Positions 16,753 to 26,714 are shown, counted from the first letter of the stretch. The stretch: 37,360 bases of DNA from Paludibacteraceae bacterium (GCA_017384225.1 JAFNUD010000042.1:1-37360), one strand, 5' to 3'. The notes: a model not told the origin generated them from the sequence alone. Made by a program: numbers and translations.

Positions 16753-17788
16753 TAACACGATATTTCTTCTGGCGTTGCTGCCAGCGTTCGCGCGCATACT
16801 GCTGCATATCAGTAACAACATCCATCTCGTCTATAATCTCAAAACCAAAAATAGTCTCTATCACATCCTCAAAAGTCAGCACTCCTTGAAAACAACCATA
16901 GTCATCAATCACCACACCAATCTGCGATTTCTCTTGCAACATACGATCAAAAATATCACTCACGCTGGTTTCTTCATTAAAATAAAGCAATGGTCGTTTG
17001 ATTTCTCCCAATGTTTTCTCAAAATGGTCTTCAGTCAGCTCTTCTAAAGCATCATCACGCAAGACATATCCCGTGATAAACTCTGGTGATTCAGCATAGA
17101 TAGGAATACGAGAAAAATGGTCATACTCATCGCTATCGTAATAGGCTTTTAATGTCATGTTTTCGGTTGCGACAGCAGCAACAACACGAGGCGTCATCAC
17201 CTCATATGCTTTAACCTCATTAAGACGCATTAGATTGCGAATCATCTTATTTTCGTCTTCCTCAATGACACCCTCTTCTTCTCCTACATTAGCCATAGCA
17301 ATCACTTCTTCACGACTAACAGTAGCCTCATCTTGCTGTGGAAAAAGGCGCGAGATGAGTTCTATAAGTTTTACTACTGGCCACATCAACACAATCAATC
17401 CTCGAATAGTATATGCCGTTAATCCCATCAAATGCTTCCAATAGGTAGTGCCAATTGTCTTAGGAACAATTTCAGAAAAAAACAAAATCAAAACAGTCAT
17501 GATAGCGCTACACACACCAAACCACGCTTCGCCAAAAATCAATGTAGCTTGCATACCTACCCCACTGGCACCTACCGTGTTAGCTATCGTATTGAGGGAT
17601 AATATAGCAGCCAATGGACGCTCGGTTTCTGTCTTATAGTGCTTCATCAGCATGGCAGGCTTATACCCTTCTTCTTCACGCAAATTGATATAGGACAATG
17701 TAGTGGACATCAAGGTAGATTCCAGCAACGAACATACAAATGACACCCCTAAAGCAATAAACAAATACAATAGTAAATGACTAACCAT
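16739..17788 (-). CDS. CNNM/CorC-type DUF21-CBS membrane protein
   Basis: A 349-residue protein of the DUF21 (CNNM) plus CBS-pair family, often called hemolysin C-like. Members are linked to Mg or Co homeostasis, and some to Na/Mg exchange. The start is the Met of MVSHLLLYLF, directly before the first membrane helix, 24 nt after a promoter -7 box. DUF21 occupies residues about 1-180 with three or four helices and the conserved SLNTIANTVGASGVG and FSEIVPKTIGTTYW. Two CBS motifs follow (VMTPRVVAAVATENMTLKAYY and SQIGVVIDDYGCFQGVLTFEDVIETIFG). No C-terminal CorC_HlyC domain follows the CBS pair. In several Bacteroidales a gene of this kind follows lptC; here it is about 9 kb away and divergent from lysS. 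Confidence 0.88.
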   Translation of the reverse strand: MVSHLLLYLFIALGVSFVCSLLESTLMSTTLSYINLREEEGYKPAMLMKHYKTETERPLAAILSLNTIANTVGASGVGMQATLIFGEAWFGVCSAIMTVLILFFSEIVPKTIGTTYWKHLMGLTAYTIRGLIVLMWPVVKLIELISRLFPQQDEATVSREEVIAMANVGEEEGVIEEDENKMIRNLMRLNEVKAYEVMTPRVVAAVATENMTLKAYYDSDEYDHFSRIPIYAESPEFITGYVLRDDALEELTEDHFEKTLGEIKRPLLYFNEETSVSDIFDRMLQEKSQIGVVIDDYGCFQGVLTFEDVIETIFGFEIIDEMDVVTDMQQYARERWQQRQKKYRVITQK

Positions 17789-17811
17789 ATTAAAAAAAAT
17801 GAAAATCGCGG

Positions 17812-17843
17812 CAAAGTTACTGCTTTTTCTACACATTTGCAAA
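17812..17843 (-). promoter_or_regulatory. Promoter of CorC-like gene
   Basis: On the minus strand TTTG (17843-17840), 20 bp and TAACTTTG (17819-17812). The leader to the ATG at 17788 is about 20 nt. Confidence 0.8.
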
Positions 17844-17878
17844 TAAATTCCAATTTATTGATTCAAAATCACAAAATA

Positions 17879-17910
17879 TTTGTATATCTCACAAAAAAGT
17901 ATTATCTTTG
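17879..17910 (+). promoter_or_regulatory. Promoter of the lysS operon
   Basis: TTTG (17879-17882), 20 bp and TATCTTTG (17903-17910). It is divergent from the CorC-like promoter 35 bp away. The leader to lysS is about 70 nt. No T-box or other tRNA-sensing structure was recognised in it. Confidence 0.8.
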
Positions 17911-17985
17911 CAGCCGAAATTGGGTAAGTATGTACTATCCCGCCTCAGTAATCAATAACTAGATAATAATAATACAAAAAAAGAT

Positions 17986-19545
17986 ATGGAACTTTCTGAA
18001 CAAGAATTAGTACGCAGACAAAGTCTGCAAACCATGCGTGACATGGGCATCAACCCTTATCCTGCTGACGAATATGTAGTAAATGGTTATTCAACCGATA
18101 TCAAAGCTACCTTCCAAGATGAAGTGCCAAGCGATGAAGCGAATGAGGCTATTTGGTACACGGGCAAACCAGTACGCATAGCAGGTCGATTGATGTCGCG
18201 CCGTATAATGGGTAAAGCATCATTCATTGAGGTACAAGACTCGAAAGGTCGCATACAAGTATATGTAAGTCGCGACGATATTCAAGCACCTATACCAGAG
18301 GGCGAAACTGCTACCACCGTAGAGCAACAAATGTATAATATAGTGTTCAAAAAACTTTTGGACATTGGTGATTTTATCGGTATTGAAGGCTTTGTATTCC
18401 GTACTCAAATGGGCGAAATTTCCGTACATGCAAAAAAACTCACCGTGCTTGCCAAATCACTCAAACCACTACCAATCGTAAAATACAAAGATGGTGTAGC
18501 TTACGACGGCTTTAATGACCCAGAGCAACGCTATCGCCAACGTTACGTAGATTTGGTAGTAAACGAAGGCGTGAAAGATGTATTCTTGAAGCGCGCTACA
18601 ATTATCCGCACGATGCGTAAAGTGTTTGATGAAGCTGGTTATACCGAAGTAGAAACTCCTATCTTGCAAACCATAGCAGGCGGCGCAAGCGCACGTCCGT
18701 TTATGACACATCACAATGCATTGGATGTAGATATGTATATGCGTATTGCTACTGAGCTCTACTTGAAACGCTTGATTGTAGGCGGATTCGAAGGTGTATA
18801 TGAGATCGGACGAAACTTCCGCAATGAAGGTATGGACCGTACACACAATCCCGAGTTTACCTGCATGGAACTATATGTACAATACAAGGATTACAACTGG
18901 ATGATGCAGTTCACAGAGCAATTATTAGAAAAAATTGCTATTGCCGTAAATGGAACTACGAAGGTCAAAATTGGCGAAAACATCGTAGATTTCAAAGCTC
19001 CTTATCGCCGTTTACCTATTTTAGACGCAATTCAAGAAAAGACAGGATATGACTTAAGCACTATGAGTGAGGAAGAGATTCGTATAGTAGCTAAGAAATA
19101 TGGTGTGGAAGATACAGATAAGATGGGTAAAGGTAAACTCATCGATGAAATCTTCGGTGAGACCTGCGAAGGCAGTTTTATTCAGCCAACCTTCATCACC
19201 GATTATCCTGTTGAGATGTCACCCCTCACAAAAATGCACCGTAGCAAAGAGGGATTGACTGAACGCTTTGAACTAATGGTTAACGGCAAAGAATTGGCCA
19301 ATGCCTATAGTGAGCTAAACGACCCAATAGATCAATACAATCGCTTTATGGAACAAATGAAATTGGCAGATAAAGGCGATGACGAGGCGATGATTATTGA
19401 CCACGACTTCATGCGTGCACTCGAATACGGTATGCCACCTACCTCTGGTATCGGTATCGGTATTGATCGATTAGCGATCTTCATGACGGGACAACCATCT
19501 ATACAAGATGTATTGCTATTCCCTACAATGAAACCAGAAAAATAA
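17986..19545 (+). CDS. lysS: Lysyl-tRNA synthetase, class II
   Basis: A 519-residue class II lysyl-tRNA synthetase that charges tRNA-Lys. The N-terminal OB-fold anticodon-binding domain spans residues about 60-190 (VRIAGRLMSRRIMGKASFIEVQDSKGRIQVYV). Motif 1 is near VFLKRATIIRTMRKVFDEAGYTEVETPIL. Motif 2 is EIGRNFRNEGMDRTHNPEF and motif 3 is GIGIGIDRLAIF near the C-terminus. It ends soon after motif 3 (LLFPTMKPEK) without a long C-terminal extension. It is the first gene of a plus-strand run with gpsA, pgi and the DnaJ/TerB gene. The lysS-gpsA-pgi order recurs in Bacteroidales. Confidence 0.96.
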   Translation: MELSEQELVRRQSLQTMRDMGINPYPADEYVVNGYSTDIKATFQDEVPSDEANEAIWYTGKPVRIAGRLMSRRIMGKASFIEVQDSKGRIQVYVSRDDIQAPIPEGETATTVEQQMYNIVFKKLLDIGDFIGIEGFVFRTQMGEISVHAKKLTVLAKSLKPLPIVKYKDGVAYDGFNDPEQRYRQRYVDLVVNEGVKDVFLKRATIIRTMRKVFDEAGYTEVETPILQTIAGGASARPFMTHHNALDVDMYMRIATELYLKRLIVGGFEGVYEIGRNFRNEGMDRTHNPEFTCMELYVQYKDYNWMMQFTEQLLEKIAIAVNGTTKVKIGENIVDFKAPYRRLPILDAIQEKTGYDLSTMSEEEIRIVAKKYGVEDTDKMGKGKLIDEIFGETCEGSFIQPTFITDYPVEMSPLTKMHRSKEGLTERFELMVNGKELANAYSELNDPIDQYNRFMEQMKLADKGDDEAMIIDHDFMRALEYGMPPTSGIGIGIDRLAIFMTGQPSIQDVLLFPTMKPEK

Positions 19546-19601
19546 GTTGATAGACGCGTCTAAAGGCGCTACGATTTTGAGTTTCAAAGACTATAATAAT
19601 T

Positions 19602-20582
19602 ATGATCGGAATTTTAGGTTCAGGAAGTTGGGCTACAGCACTTGCAAAAATAGTGCTGACCAATGCAGATGACATCAATTGGTATATCCGAAAACAAGAG
19701 ACTATAGACGAATTTATTGAAAATCGCCGCAATCCCAACCATTTGGAATTAGCTTATTTTGATACGTCTAAAATACATTTCTCTAACAATATCAATCAGG
19801 TGATTGAGCAATCTGATGTGCTCATTTTGGCAATACCATCGCCTTATATTAAGCAAAGTTTGGATGATATTAACATTGACATATCAAAGAAAAAAATCAT
19901 ATCTGCGGTCAAAGGCATGATAGCTGATGAAAATATGCGTGTTACCGAATACCTGCACTCTCGATATAATATCCCTTATGAGCATATCGGCATTGTAGCA
20001 GGTCCTTGCCACGCCGAGGAAATTGCGTTAGAGCGACTTAGTTATTTGACCATTGGCTGTGTGGACATTAACCAGTCCAATGAATGGTGCAAAATGATGA
20101 CCACCAAATACGTACATACCACCCCAAGCGAAGATGTCGTGGGGCTAGAATACTCTAGCGTAATGAAGAATATTTACGCTATTGCCATGGGTATGTGCAA
20201 AAGTCTGCGCTATGGAGATAATTTTCAAGCAGTATTACTTACCAATGCAATGCATGAAATTTTGCGATTTGCTCAAGCGAGTTCGAATATACCACGCGAT
20301 ATTACCCATAGCGGATATTTAGGAGATGTATTGGTGACAGCATACTCTAATTTTTCACGAAACCGTCAATTCGGACAAATGATAGGCATGGGTTATAGCG
20401 TAAAAGCCGCACAAACAGAAATGGAGATGGTAGCGGAAGGATATTATGGAACAAAAGCAATCTACTTGGTAAATAAAACATTAGGAGTAGAACTACCTAT
20501 CGTAGATGCTATGTATCAAATACTCTATGGACGTAAATCGCCCAAAAATACAATCAAAGAATTAACACAAAAATTTCAATAA
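19602..20582 (+). CDS. gpsA: NAD(P)-dependent glycerol-3-phosphate dehydrogenase
   Basis: A 326-residue cytoplasmic enzyme that reduces dihydroxyacetone phosphate to sn-glycerol 3-phosphate, the backbone for phospholipids. The Rossmann nucleotide-binding loop [14 protein letters not shown] is at residues 3-16. SAVKGM (Lys104) and GPCHAEE (134-140) are the family's substrate-site motifs. The catalytic Lys189 lies in [15 protein letters not shown]. Full length. It sits 56 nt after lysS and 4 nt before pgi, so all are probably co-transcribed. Confidence 0.95.
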   Translation: MIGILGSGSWATALAKIVLTNADDINWYIRKQETIDEFIENRRNPNHLELAYFDTSKIHFSNNINQVIEQSDVLILAIPSPYIKQSLDDINIDISKKKIISAVKGMIADENMRVTEYLHSRYNIPYEHIGIVAGPCHAEEIALERLSYLTIGCVDINQSNEWCKMMTTKYVHTTPSEDVVGLEYSSVMKNIYAIAMGMCKSLRYGDNFQAVLLTNAMHEILRFAQASSNIPRDITHSGYLGDVLVTAYSNFSRNRQFGQMIGMGYSVKAAQTEMEMVAEGYYGTKAIYLVNKTLGVELPIVDAMYQILYGRKSPKNTIKELTQKFQ

Positions 20583-20586
20583 AACA

Positions 20587-21915
20587 ATGAAAGATATTCA
20601 ATTTTCTTATGCAAAAGCAGTAAGTACAGAAGCAGTACAAGCGTACAAAACACAAGTTGCCAACGCTCAAGAACAATTAGTAAATGGCACAGGACTCGGT
20701 AATGATTTTCTCGGTTGGATGAATCTGCCATCAGATATTCGTCCTCAGTTAGAAGATATACAAGCTACTGCAAATCTCTTACGCAAAGAGTGCGAAGTAA
20801 TCGTTTGCATTGGTATCGGCGGCTCATACCTTGGTGCAAAAGCCGTGATTGATGCGCTAACAAGCAGTTTTGCATGGCTTGAAGGTGAGAAACCTGCTAT
20901 CGTATATGCAGGACAAAATATTGGAGAAGACTACCTATACGAGTTGCAAACACTTCTCAAAAACAAGAAATTTGGTATTATCAGCATTTCTAAATCAGGT
21001 ACTACAACCGAACCTGCCTTGGCTTTTCGTCTATTAAAGACCCAACTCGAAGAACAACAAGGTAAAGAGGCTGCTAAGCAGCTCATCGTATGTATCACCG
21101 ATGCGAAAAAAGGTGCACTCCGCACACTCGCTACACAAGAAGGCTATAAGACCTATGTAATCGAGGATAATATCGGAGGTCGCTTCTCTGTACTCTCACC
21201 AGTAGGTTTGCTACCTATTGCTTGTGCAGGATTGGATATTCTGGCTCTCATTGATGGTGCTGAACGTATGATGCAAGTATGTGGCATCGACACACCATTC
21301 GAAGAGAACCCTGCAGCACAATACGCAGCAGCACGCAATAGTCTCTATGCAGAAGAAGGCAAAAAAATAGAATTATTGGTTAATTACCATCCTAAGCTCC
21401 ACAATATCAGCGAGTGGTGGAAACAACTTTATGGAGAATCAGAGGGTAAAGATGGCAAAGGAATCTTCCCTGCAAGCGTAGATTTCACCACCGACCTGCA
21501 CTCTATGGGACAATATATCCAAGACGGAGAACGCCACTTGTTTGAAACTGTAATCTCAGTAGAGCAGGCTCAACATACAGTACCATTCCCACACGACAAA
21601 GCCAACCTTGATGGCCTCAACTTCTTAGCTGGAAAGCGCGTTGATGAAGTAAACAAGATGGCAGAATTAGGTACCATGATTGCTCATATTGATGGTGGTG
21701 TACCAAACATGAAAATTACCATCCCTACTCTTAATGAGTATTACATCGGTCAGTTGCTCTATTTCTTTGAACGTGCATGCGGCATCTCTGGCTATATTTT
21801 AGGAGTTAATCCGTTCAATCAACCAGGAGTGGAGGCTTATAAGAAGAATATGTTTGCCCTACTTGACAAACCTGGATACGAGGCTGAATCAGCAGCTATC
21901 AAAGCACGTTTATAA
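20587..21915 (+). CDS. pgi: Glucose-6-phosphate isomerase
   Basis: A 442-residue isomerase that interconverts glucose 6-phosphate and fructose 6-phosphate. This is the short bacterial form, as in Bacillus and Bacteroides. It carries [16 protein letters not shown], the SIS sugar-phosphate loop [17 protein letters not shown], the signature [19 protein letters not shown], and the C-terminal catalytic segment [20 protein letters not shown]. It follows gpsA by 4 nt. The downstream gene begins with GTG one base after its stop. Confidence 0.96.
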   Translation: MKDIQFSYAKAVSTEAVQAYKTQVANAQEQLVNGTGLGNDFLGWMNLPSDIRPQLEDIQATANLLRKECEVIVCIGIGGSYLGAKAVIDALTSSFAWLEGEKPAIVYAGQNIGEDYLYELQTLLKNKKFGIISISKSGTTTEPALAFRLLKTQLEEQQGKEAAKQLIVCITDAKKGALRTLATQEGYKTYVIEDNIGGRFSVLSPVGLLPIACAGLDILALIDGAERMMQVCGIDTPFEENPAAQYAAARNSLYAEEGKKIELLVNYHPKLHNISEWWKQLYGESEGKDGKGIFPASVDFTTDLHSMGQYIQDGERHLFETVISVEQAQHTVPFPHDKANLDGLNFLAGKRVDEVNKMAELGTMIAHIDGGVPNMKITIPTLNEYYIGQLLYFFERACGISGYILGVNPFNQPGVEAYKKNMFALLDKPGYEAESAAIKARL

Positions 21916-21916
21916 G

Positions 21917-22663
21917 GTGGGAGCAAGTAAATGGATATTCGGTGGCCTTGGGTTCGTCTTAGGCGGACCCATTGGCGCACTGATTGGTGTCTTCATTGCA
22001 TCCTTATTGGAGAATACGCAGATAGAGTCAGGGGAATACACACAAGGTATTCCCCACTCTTCTCGTGCACGGGCTACACAAGGCGACATACGCGTATCTA
22101 TCATTGTGTTGCTCGCATGCGTAATTAAAGCGGACGGACGCATACTCAAGTCCGAGATCAATAGCATCAAGCCTTTCCTTGTACGTAATTTCGGTGAGGA
22201 AGGTGCCAAGCAAGCCCTGATGTTGCTCAAGCAACTACTCAACCAAGACATCAACCCTGTCGAAGTGGCGCAGCAAATCAGTCAGCACGTCAATTATTCG
22301 GTTCGCCTAGAACTCATACATTTGCTACTGCAGGTAGCCAAATCCGATGGCGAGGTAGCAGATTCAGAGTGTCAGGTAATTGAGCAGATTGCTACCAATA
22401 TGGGTATTGCTAATGCCGACTACCAATCACTACTCTCGCTCTATCGCAAGCATACGGATGCCAATTGGGCATACACAGCATTGGAGATTGAGCCCACGGC
22501 TACCAACGATGAGGTGAAGAAAGCTTACCGCCGTATGGCGATGAAGTACCACCCTGACAAGGTGGCTAATGCAGGCGAACAAATCCGCCAACAAGCCACT
22601 GATAAGTTCCGCTCCATCAACGAGGCATACGAACATATCAAACAATTGAGGGGATTGACATAA
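21917..22663 (+). CDS. TerB-DnaJ domain protein (DjlA-like)
   Basis: A 248-residue co-chaperone-like protein. I choose the GTG at 21917, one base after the pgi stop. It gives the typical N-terminus VGASKWIFGGLGFVLGGPIGALIGVFIASLLE, a glycine-rich membrane segment; an ATG 63 nt earlier would lie inside pgi. A TerB-like helical domain follows (residues about 60-175), including VLLACVIKADGRILKSEINSIKPFLVRNFG. The J domain at the C-terminus has the HPD motif at His212-Asp214 (AYRRMAMKYHPDKV), needed to stimulate DnaK-type Hsp70. The topology (N-terminal membrane segment, TerB, C-terminal J domain) is that of DjlA. Confidence 0.87.
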   Translation: MGASKWIFGGLGFVLGGPIGALIGVFIASLLENTQIESGEYTQGIPHSSRARATQGDIRVSIIVLLACVIKADGRILKSEINSIKPFLVRNFGEEGAKQALMLLKQLLNQDINPVEVAQQISQHVNYSVRLELIHLLLQVAKSDGEVADSECQVIEQIATNMGIANADYQSLLSLYRKHTDANWAYTALEIEPTATNDEVKKAYRRMAMKYHPDKVANAGEQIRQQATDKFRSINEAYEHIKQLRGLT

Positions 22664-22684
22664 AATGTCATTGTTTCGCACCGC

Positions 22685-22722
22685 ACAATAACCGCACTAT
22701 AACCGGACAATAACCGCACTAT
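22685..22722. repeat. 11-bp phased repeats upstream of rlmH
   Basis: ATAACCG begins at 22688, 22699 and 22710, a period of exactly 11 bp (one helical turn). The 16-bp unit ACAATAACCGCACTAT occurs twice with a 22-bp period (22685 and 22707). It lies in the 116-bp gap before rlmH, where no consensus promoter is visible. Confidence 0.65.
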
Positions 22723-22779
22723 TCCTTACCTTCACTTTACTATCTTGTTACACATTTTCAACTTAATTTATTACTTGTA

Positions 22780-23250
22780 ATGACCACTACCCTTCTCTTT
22801 GTCGGCAAGACCACCGACCCGCACATAGAAGCACTCTGTCAAGCCTATCTCAAACGCCTGACGCACTATTTGCCATTGAAGGTCGTCATCATTCCTGAAT
22901 TACGCAACACCAAAGCACTCACCCCCGATCAGCAGAAGGAAGCCGAAGGCGAACTCATCTTGCGCGCAGTGCCAACAACAGCCGAACTCATCTTATTGGA
23001 CGAACATGGAAAAGAGTATCGCTCCATGGATTTTGCTCAAGTGATGCAAAAAAAGATGTCCTCTGGGCGTGACATCTTTTTTGTTATTGGTGGTCCTTAT
23101 GGATTTTCCTCGTCGGTATATGATCGCGCGAATAGCAAGATCTCTCTTAGCCAAATGACATTTTCGCACCAAATGGTGCGATTATTTCTCATAGAACAAA
23201 TCTATCGTTCAATGACTATCCTGCGTGGTGAGCCTTATCATCACGAATAA
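22780..23250 (+). CDS. rlmH: 23S rRNA pseudouridine-1915 N3-methyltransferase
   Basis: A 156-residue SPOUT-superfamily methyltransferase that methylates pseudouridine 1915 in helix 69 of 23S rRNA, on assembled ribosomes. It is the usual length. The S-adenosylmethionine knot is formed by LILLDEHGKEYRS, FVIGGPYGFSSSVY and SLSQMTFSHQMVRLFLIEQIYRSMTILRGEPYHHE, the last being the diagnostic C-terminal signature of RlmH. It stands 116 nt after the DnaJ/TerB gene and converges on the BamA/TamA-like gene with only 21 nt between stops. Confidence 0.96.
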   Translation: MTTTLLFVGKTTDPHIEALCQAYLKRLTHYLPLKVVIIPELRNTKALTPDQQKEAEGELILRAVPTTAELILLDEHGKEYRSMDFAQVMQKKMSSGRDIFFVIGGPYGFSSSVYDRANSKISLSQMTFSHQMVRLFLIEQIYRSMTILRGEPYHHE

Positions 23251-23271
23251 TACAAGCACATTTTTCTACAT

Positions 23272-25542
23272 TTAGAACGGATAACCGATGGCGAAATGAA
23301 AGCTCATATCCTCAGCCCAATTCAAGCCATTGGATACAGTTCGCCATTGAGTACCTGATAAATTTCCATACAAACGGCTGGGATCATACAGTTTTACGCC
23401 AAAATCAATACGGAACACAAAAATGGAGAAATTCAATCGCAATCCTACACCATATGCCAAAGCTATTTGTTTGTAAAACTCTTTCCATTGAAACTTTCCA
23501 TATGGTTGCATCTCATAGTCATATATTGTCCATATATTTCCAGCATCGACAAACGCAGCCAATTCCACAAAGGACCATACCTTTGCACGATATTCTGCGC
23601 TGAGATTCAATCGAATATCTCCAGATTGATTATTAAAATCAATCATATTCCCCACCCCACGATAACCACCAGGTCCTAAACTACGCGCAGTCCAACCACG
23701 CACACTATTGGCACCTCCCGAGAAATATCGTTTTTCAAAAGGTACTACCTGCGAATTAGCATAAGGGACTGCAACACCTAAATCTGCATGATATACCAAG
23801 CGATGCGACTCATTGAAAATTTGGTTATACGTAACAGATAAATCTGCTTTTGCAAACTGGGCAAAACGAGTTTTAAGCAACATGTATTTACCATCAGCAT
23901 CAGTAGGAAAATTCAACAAATGTGCTAATCCAAGCATCAAATTGCCCGCAGTTTCTACATTATAATTCACATTCGTATAAGAACGATATGGCTGACGAGA
24001 ATTAAATGATGAATAAGTTCCAGAATACCCCCATCCTACAATAAAATGATCCTCATAGGAGTATTTGAGAATATTAGTAGATTGCAAAAACTTATCTCGG
24101 AAAGCGGGATCTATCCAAGGTAAATATACATAACTAATATCTGCTATTTTGAACTGATGATTCAATCGCAAAGAACGATGGCGGAATTGGTATTGCAAAC
24201 CTGCATTGAATATCGAACGATTGTATTCCAATGGACGATTCTGATAATTATAATTCAAATCTATCGCCAACGAATTTGAAAATTTTAATCCCATATTTGC
24301 TTTGGCTTCAATAGCTCGACCTCCATTCTGACGCCACTCATAACTTGCACGCCCATCTATCGTCAACTCCTCTGCTCCCCTAAACAAATTGCGATTAGCA
24401 TATCCTGCTCCTAATGCTATACCCCAATCACCAGCCGAATAGGTACCCTCTGCTTCTATAGATACAGAATTGAGTTTACTTCTTGACAAAACAATATGAC
24501 AAACCAACTCATCTTCAGATATAGGGTCGAAACTAATATCTACATATTTGATCGGAGCCAACTGATTCAATCTGCTGTAGGCTCGCTCTACTCGCAACTC
24601 GTTGTACAAATCTCCTGGCAAAATAGGACAATTACGGATCAGAACATTTTCGCGAAGCAATTTATCTCCAATCCATGTAAACTCATAGCCATCATGTATA
24701 GAAGAGTGTATTTCTTCTCCTTCAGGAATACGATTTATCTCATAATCAATATGAAAGCATACACGAGCAATCTTGTAGGGCCTAAAAATCTGCGATTGTA
24801 AATCTTCTGACAAATCTTTCACGTAATCTTGCATGCAGATCGTAAGATCGATTTGTCGCTTATTGGTACTATCAGCAGTAAACTGGATCAAATCCTCATT
24901 AAAATAATAGCAACCATTCCTACGCATCGCACGTGCAATACGTTGACGCTCTTGATTTAGTACATCTACATCAAATTGCATTCCTTCATGGATGAGTGAT
25001 GTACGCTGATTATTTGCAATTTTCTTCAAATCATCTTGTGAAAAATTGACATTATAACGCCAAACGATGTATGGTTCACCCGCACGGACACTATAGGTAA
25101 GATCCACTTTTCGATCTTTTACCTTCATTATAGTATCTACAGAAGCACTAAAATATCCTTTATTTTTCATTGCATTGTGTAGCTGGATGACACTCCTATC
25201 TGTCATTTCTGGTGAAAAAATCACAGGTGGTTCACCTATCCTACGCGCATTTCGGCTGGTCCATTTGGTTGTATCCAACGATGACGTGTTGTAGATTCCT
25301 AACTGCAATTTCCAGAAACCAAGAATCTCCGTATTTTGTTTCTGTTGTAAGTAATGTGATAATTCGGAGGCCAATACATCTTTGGAGTCTTCTACTTTTA
25401 CATTTGTTTTATTGAGCAAAAACTGGCCTTCGGGTACAAACTTAGTCACATTGCATCCCATTAAACATAGGATACATAGCAGCAAGGTTTGCCTTACAAC
25501 AAACATCAGTAAAACATAAATATTTTTCAACGAGCTATTCAT
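23272..25542 (-). CDS. BamA/TamA-family outer-membrane lipoprotein with POTRA domains
   Basis: A 756-residue Omp85-superfamily protein. The start is set at MNSSLKNIYV (25542), 15 nt after a promoter -7 box; the upstream open frame has no support. Unusually for a barrel protein, the signal ends in a lipobox (CLMGC, Cys30) followed by NVTKFVPEGQFLLNK. POTRA-like repeats occupy residues about 40-380 (for example GYFSASVDTIMKVKDRKVDLTYSVRAGEPYIVW). The C-terminal 16-strand barrel includes PFEKRYFSGGANSVRGWTARSLGPGGYRG, the conserved substrate/L6 (VRGW) region, and ends with the aromatic residue of GYPF. It should assist insertion or export of outer-membrane components. Assignment to BamA versus TamA cannot be settled, but the lipoprotein form is a known Bacteroidetes variety. 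Confidence 0.88.
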   Translation of the reverse strand: MNSSLKNIYVLLMFVVRQTLLLCILCLMGCNVTKFVPEGQFLLNKTNVKVEDSKDVLASELSHYLQQKQNTEILGFWKLQLGIYNTSSLDTTKWTSRNARRIGEPPVIFSPEMTDRSVIQLHNAMKNKGYFSASVDTIMKVKDRKVDLTYSVRAGEPYIVWRYNVNFSQDDLKKIANNQRTSLIHEGMQFDVDVLNQERQRIARAMRRNGCYYFNEDLIQFTADSTNKRQIDLTICMQDYVKDLSEDLQSQIFRPYKIARVCFHIDYEINRIPEGEEIHSSIHDGYEFTWIGDKLLRENVLIRNCPILPGDLYNELRVERAYSRLNQLAPIKYVDISFDPISEDELVCHIVLSRSKLNSVSIEAEGTYSAGDWGIALGAGYANRNLFRGAEELTIDGRASYEWRQNGGRAIEAKANMGLKFSNSLAIDLNYNYQNRPLEYNRSIFNAGLQYQFRHRSLRLNHQFKIADISYVYLPWIDPAFRDKFLQSTNILKYSYEDHFIVGWGYSGTYSSFNSRQPYRSYTNVNYNVETAGNLMLGLAHLLNFPTDADGKYMLLKTRFAQFAKADLSVTYNQIFNESHRLVYHADLGVAVPYANSQVVPFEKRYFSGGANSVRGWTARSLGPGGYRGVGNMIDFNNQSGDIRLNLSAEYRAKVWSFVELAAFVDAGNIWTIYDYEMQPYGKFQWKEFYKQIALAYGVGLRLNFSIFVFRIDFGVKLYDPSRLYGNLSGTQWRTVSNGLNWAEDMSFHFAIGYPF

Positions 25543-25556
25543 AATAAATCGCGCTA

Positions 25557-25588
25557 CAAAGGTACAACTTTTTTTGTAAATATGCAAA
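25557..25588 (-). promoter_or_regulatory. Promoter of BamA/TamA-like gene
   Basis: On the minus strand TTTG (25588-25585), 20 bp and TACCTTTG (25564-25557). Only 14 nt separate the -7 box from the ATG, so the leader is about 10 nt. Confidence 0.8.
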
Positions 25589-25684
25589 TATTTAGTGTTT
25601 TTTATGTAGCTACATAATATCGAACTCAAACTATGTGCCATAAAACAACGTATGTAAGCGATTATTGAAAAATTCCTATTCTTT

Positions 25685-25716
25685 TTTGGTGATATCAAAA
25701 AAATATAGTACCTTTG
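25685..25716 (+). promoter_or_regulatory. Promoter of aldo/keto reductase operon
   Basis: TTTG (25685-25688), 20 bp and TACCTTTG (25709-25716). The leader to the ATG at 25751 is about 30 nt. Confidence 0.82.
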
Positions 25717-25750
25717 CGCTGAAATTATCAACTATCTAATTCATTATATT

Positions 25751-26701
25751 ATGGAATACCGTTTTTCAGGCAATAGTGGTTTGCAACTACCACTCATTTC
25801 ATTAGGATTGTGGCATAATTTTGGCAACGAAGATCCATTCGATACTGCTCGAGCAATGCTTCTACATGCTTGGGAAAATGGTGTTACACATTTTGACATA
25901 GCTAATAATTATGGTCCTGCGCCAGGTACAGCAGAAATCACATTTGGCAAAGTGCTACGCGAGGATTTGGTAAGTCATCGTGACGAGATGATAATTTCCT
26001 CTAAAGCAGGATATTGGATGTGGGATGGTCCTTACGGTAATGGTGGCTCACGTAAATATATGATATCATCCTGTGATCAAAGTTTACTTCGAACAGGACT
26101 GGAATACTTTGATATTTTCTATTCACATCGCTACGATCCTAATACACCTATAGAAGAAACGATGCAAGCACTTGTGGATATTGTCCGTGCAGGTAAAGCA
26201 TTATATGTGGGTATCAGCAACTATCCTGCTGATAAACAAAAGGAATGCTATGATTACCTACATGCAGCCCACGTACCATGTGTGATTAGTCAATACAAAG
26301 CCAATATCGCATACACAAATACGCTTGAGCAAAACTTACCCGTTGCTACCGATAATGGCTCTGGATTTATATGTTTCTCACCATTAGCACAAGGCTTGCT
26401 TACTAATCGCTATGTGAATGGAATACCTGCAGGCAGTAGAGCAAGCAAAAATGTTTTTCTACGTCCAGAGCAAATCAATTCAGAAGCAATAGCATACGCA
26501 CAAAAACTTACTACTATTGCCGCAGAACGTGGGCAATCACTGGCTCAAATGGCTATATCTTGGTTATTGGCAAAAGATGTAACAAGCGTTATTATAGGCG
26601 CAAGCTCTGTCGCGCAGTTGGAAGATAATTTGCAGGCTATCAATAACATCGTTTTTTCTGACGAAGAACTACGCAAGATAGATAACTGCAAAACTCGATA
26701 A
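25751..26701 (+). CDS. Aldo/keto reductase (YghZ/Kv-beta-like)
   Basis: A 316-residue NADPH-dependent reductase of the aldo/keto reductase superfamily, closest in look to YghZ (L-glyceraldehyde 3-phosphate reductase) and Kv-beta proteins. The catalytic tetrad is visible: Asp49 (THFDIANNYG), Tyr54, Lys85 (IISSKAGYWMWDGPYG) and His126 (FYSHRYDP). The insert WDGPYGNGGSRKYMISSCDQSL is characteristic of the YghZ group. The NADPH-binding C-terminal segment is TSVIIGASSVAQLEDNLQA. It acts in the cytosol. A membrane transporter gene follows 13 nt later. Substrate is not settled. Confidence 0.9.
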   Translation: MEYRFSGNSGLQLPLISLGLWHNFGNEDPFDTARAMLLHAWENGVTHFDIANNYGPAPGTAEITFGKVLREDLVSHRDEMIISSKAGYWMWDGPYGNGGSRKYMISSCDQSLLRTGLEYFDIFYSHRYDPNTPIEETMQALVDIVRAGKALYVGISNYPADKQKECYDYLHAAHVPCVISQYKANIAYTNTLEQNLPVATDNGSGFICFSPLAQGLLTNRYVNGIPAGSRASKNVFLRPEQINSEAIAYAQKLTTIAAERGQSLAQMAISWLLAKDVTSVIIGASSVAQLEDNLQAINNIVFSDEELRKIDNCKTR

Positions 26702-26714
26702 TAAGCATTCATAT

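Noticed and set aside
25543-25731. 63-residue extension of the BamA/TamA-like protein
   Set aside because: It would precede the lipoprotein signal and overlap the promoter at 25557-25588.
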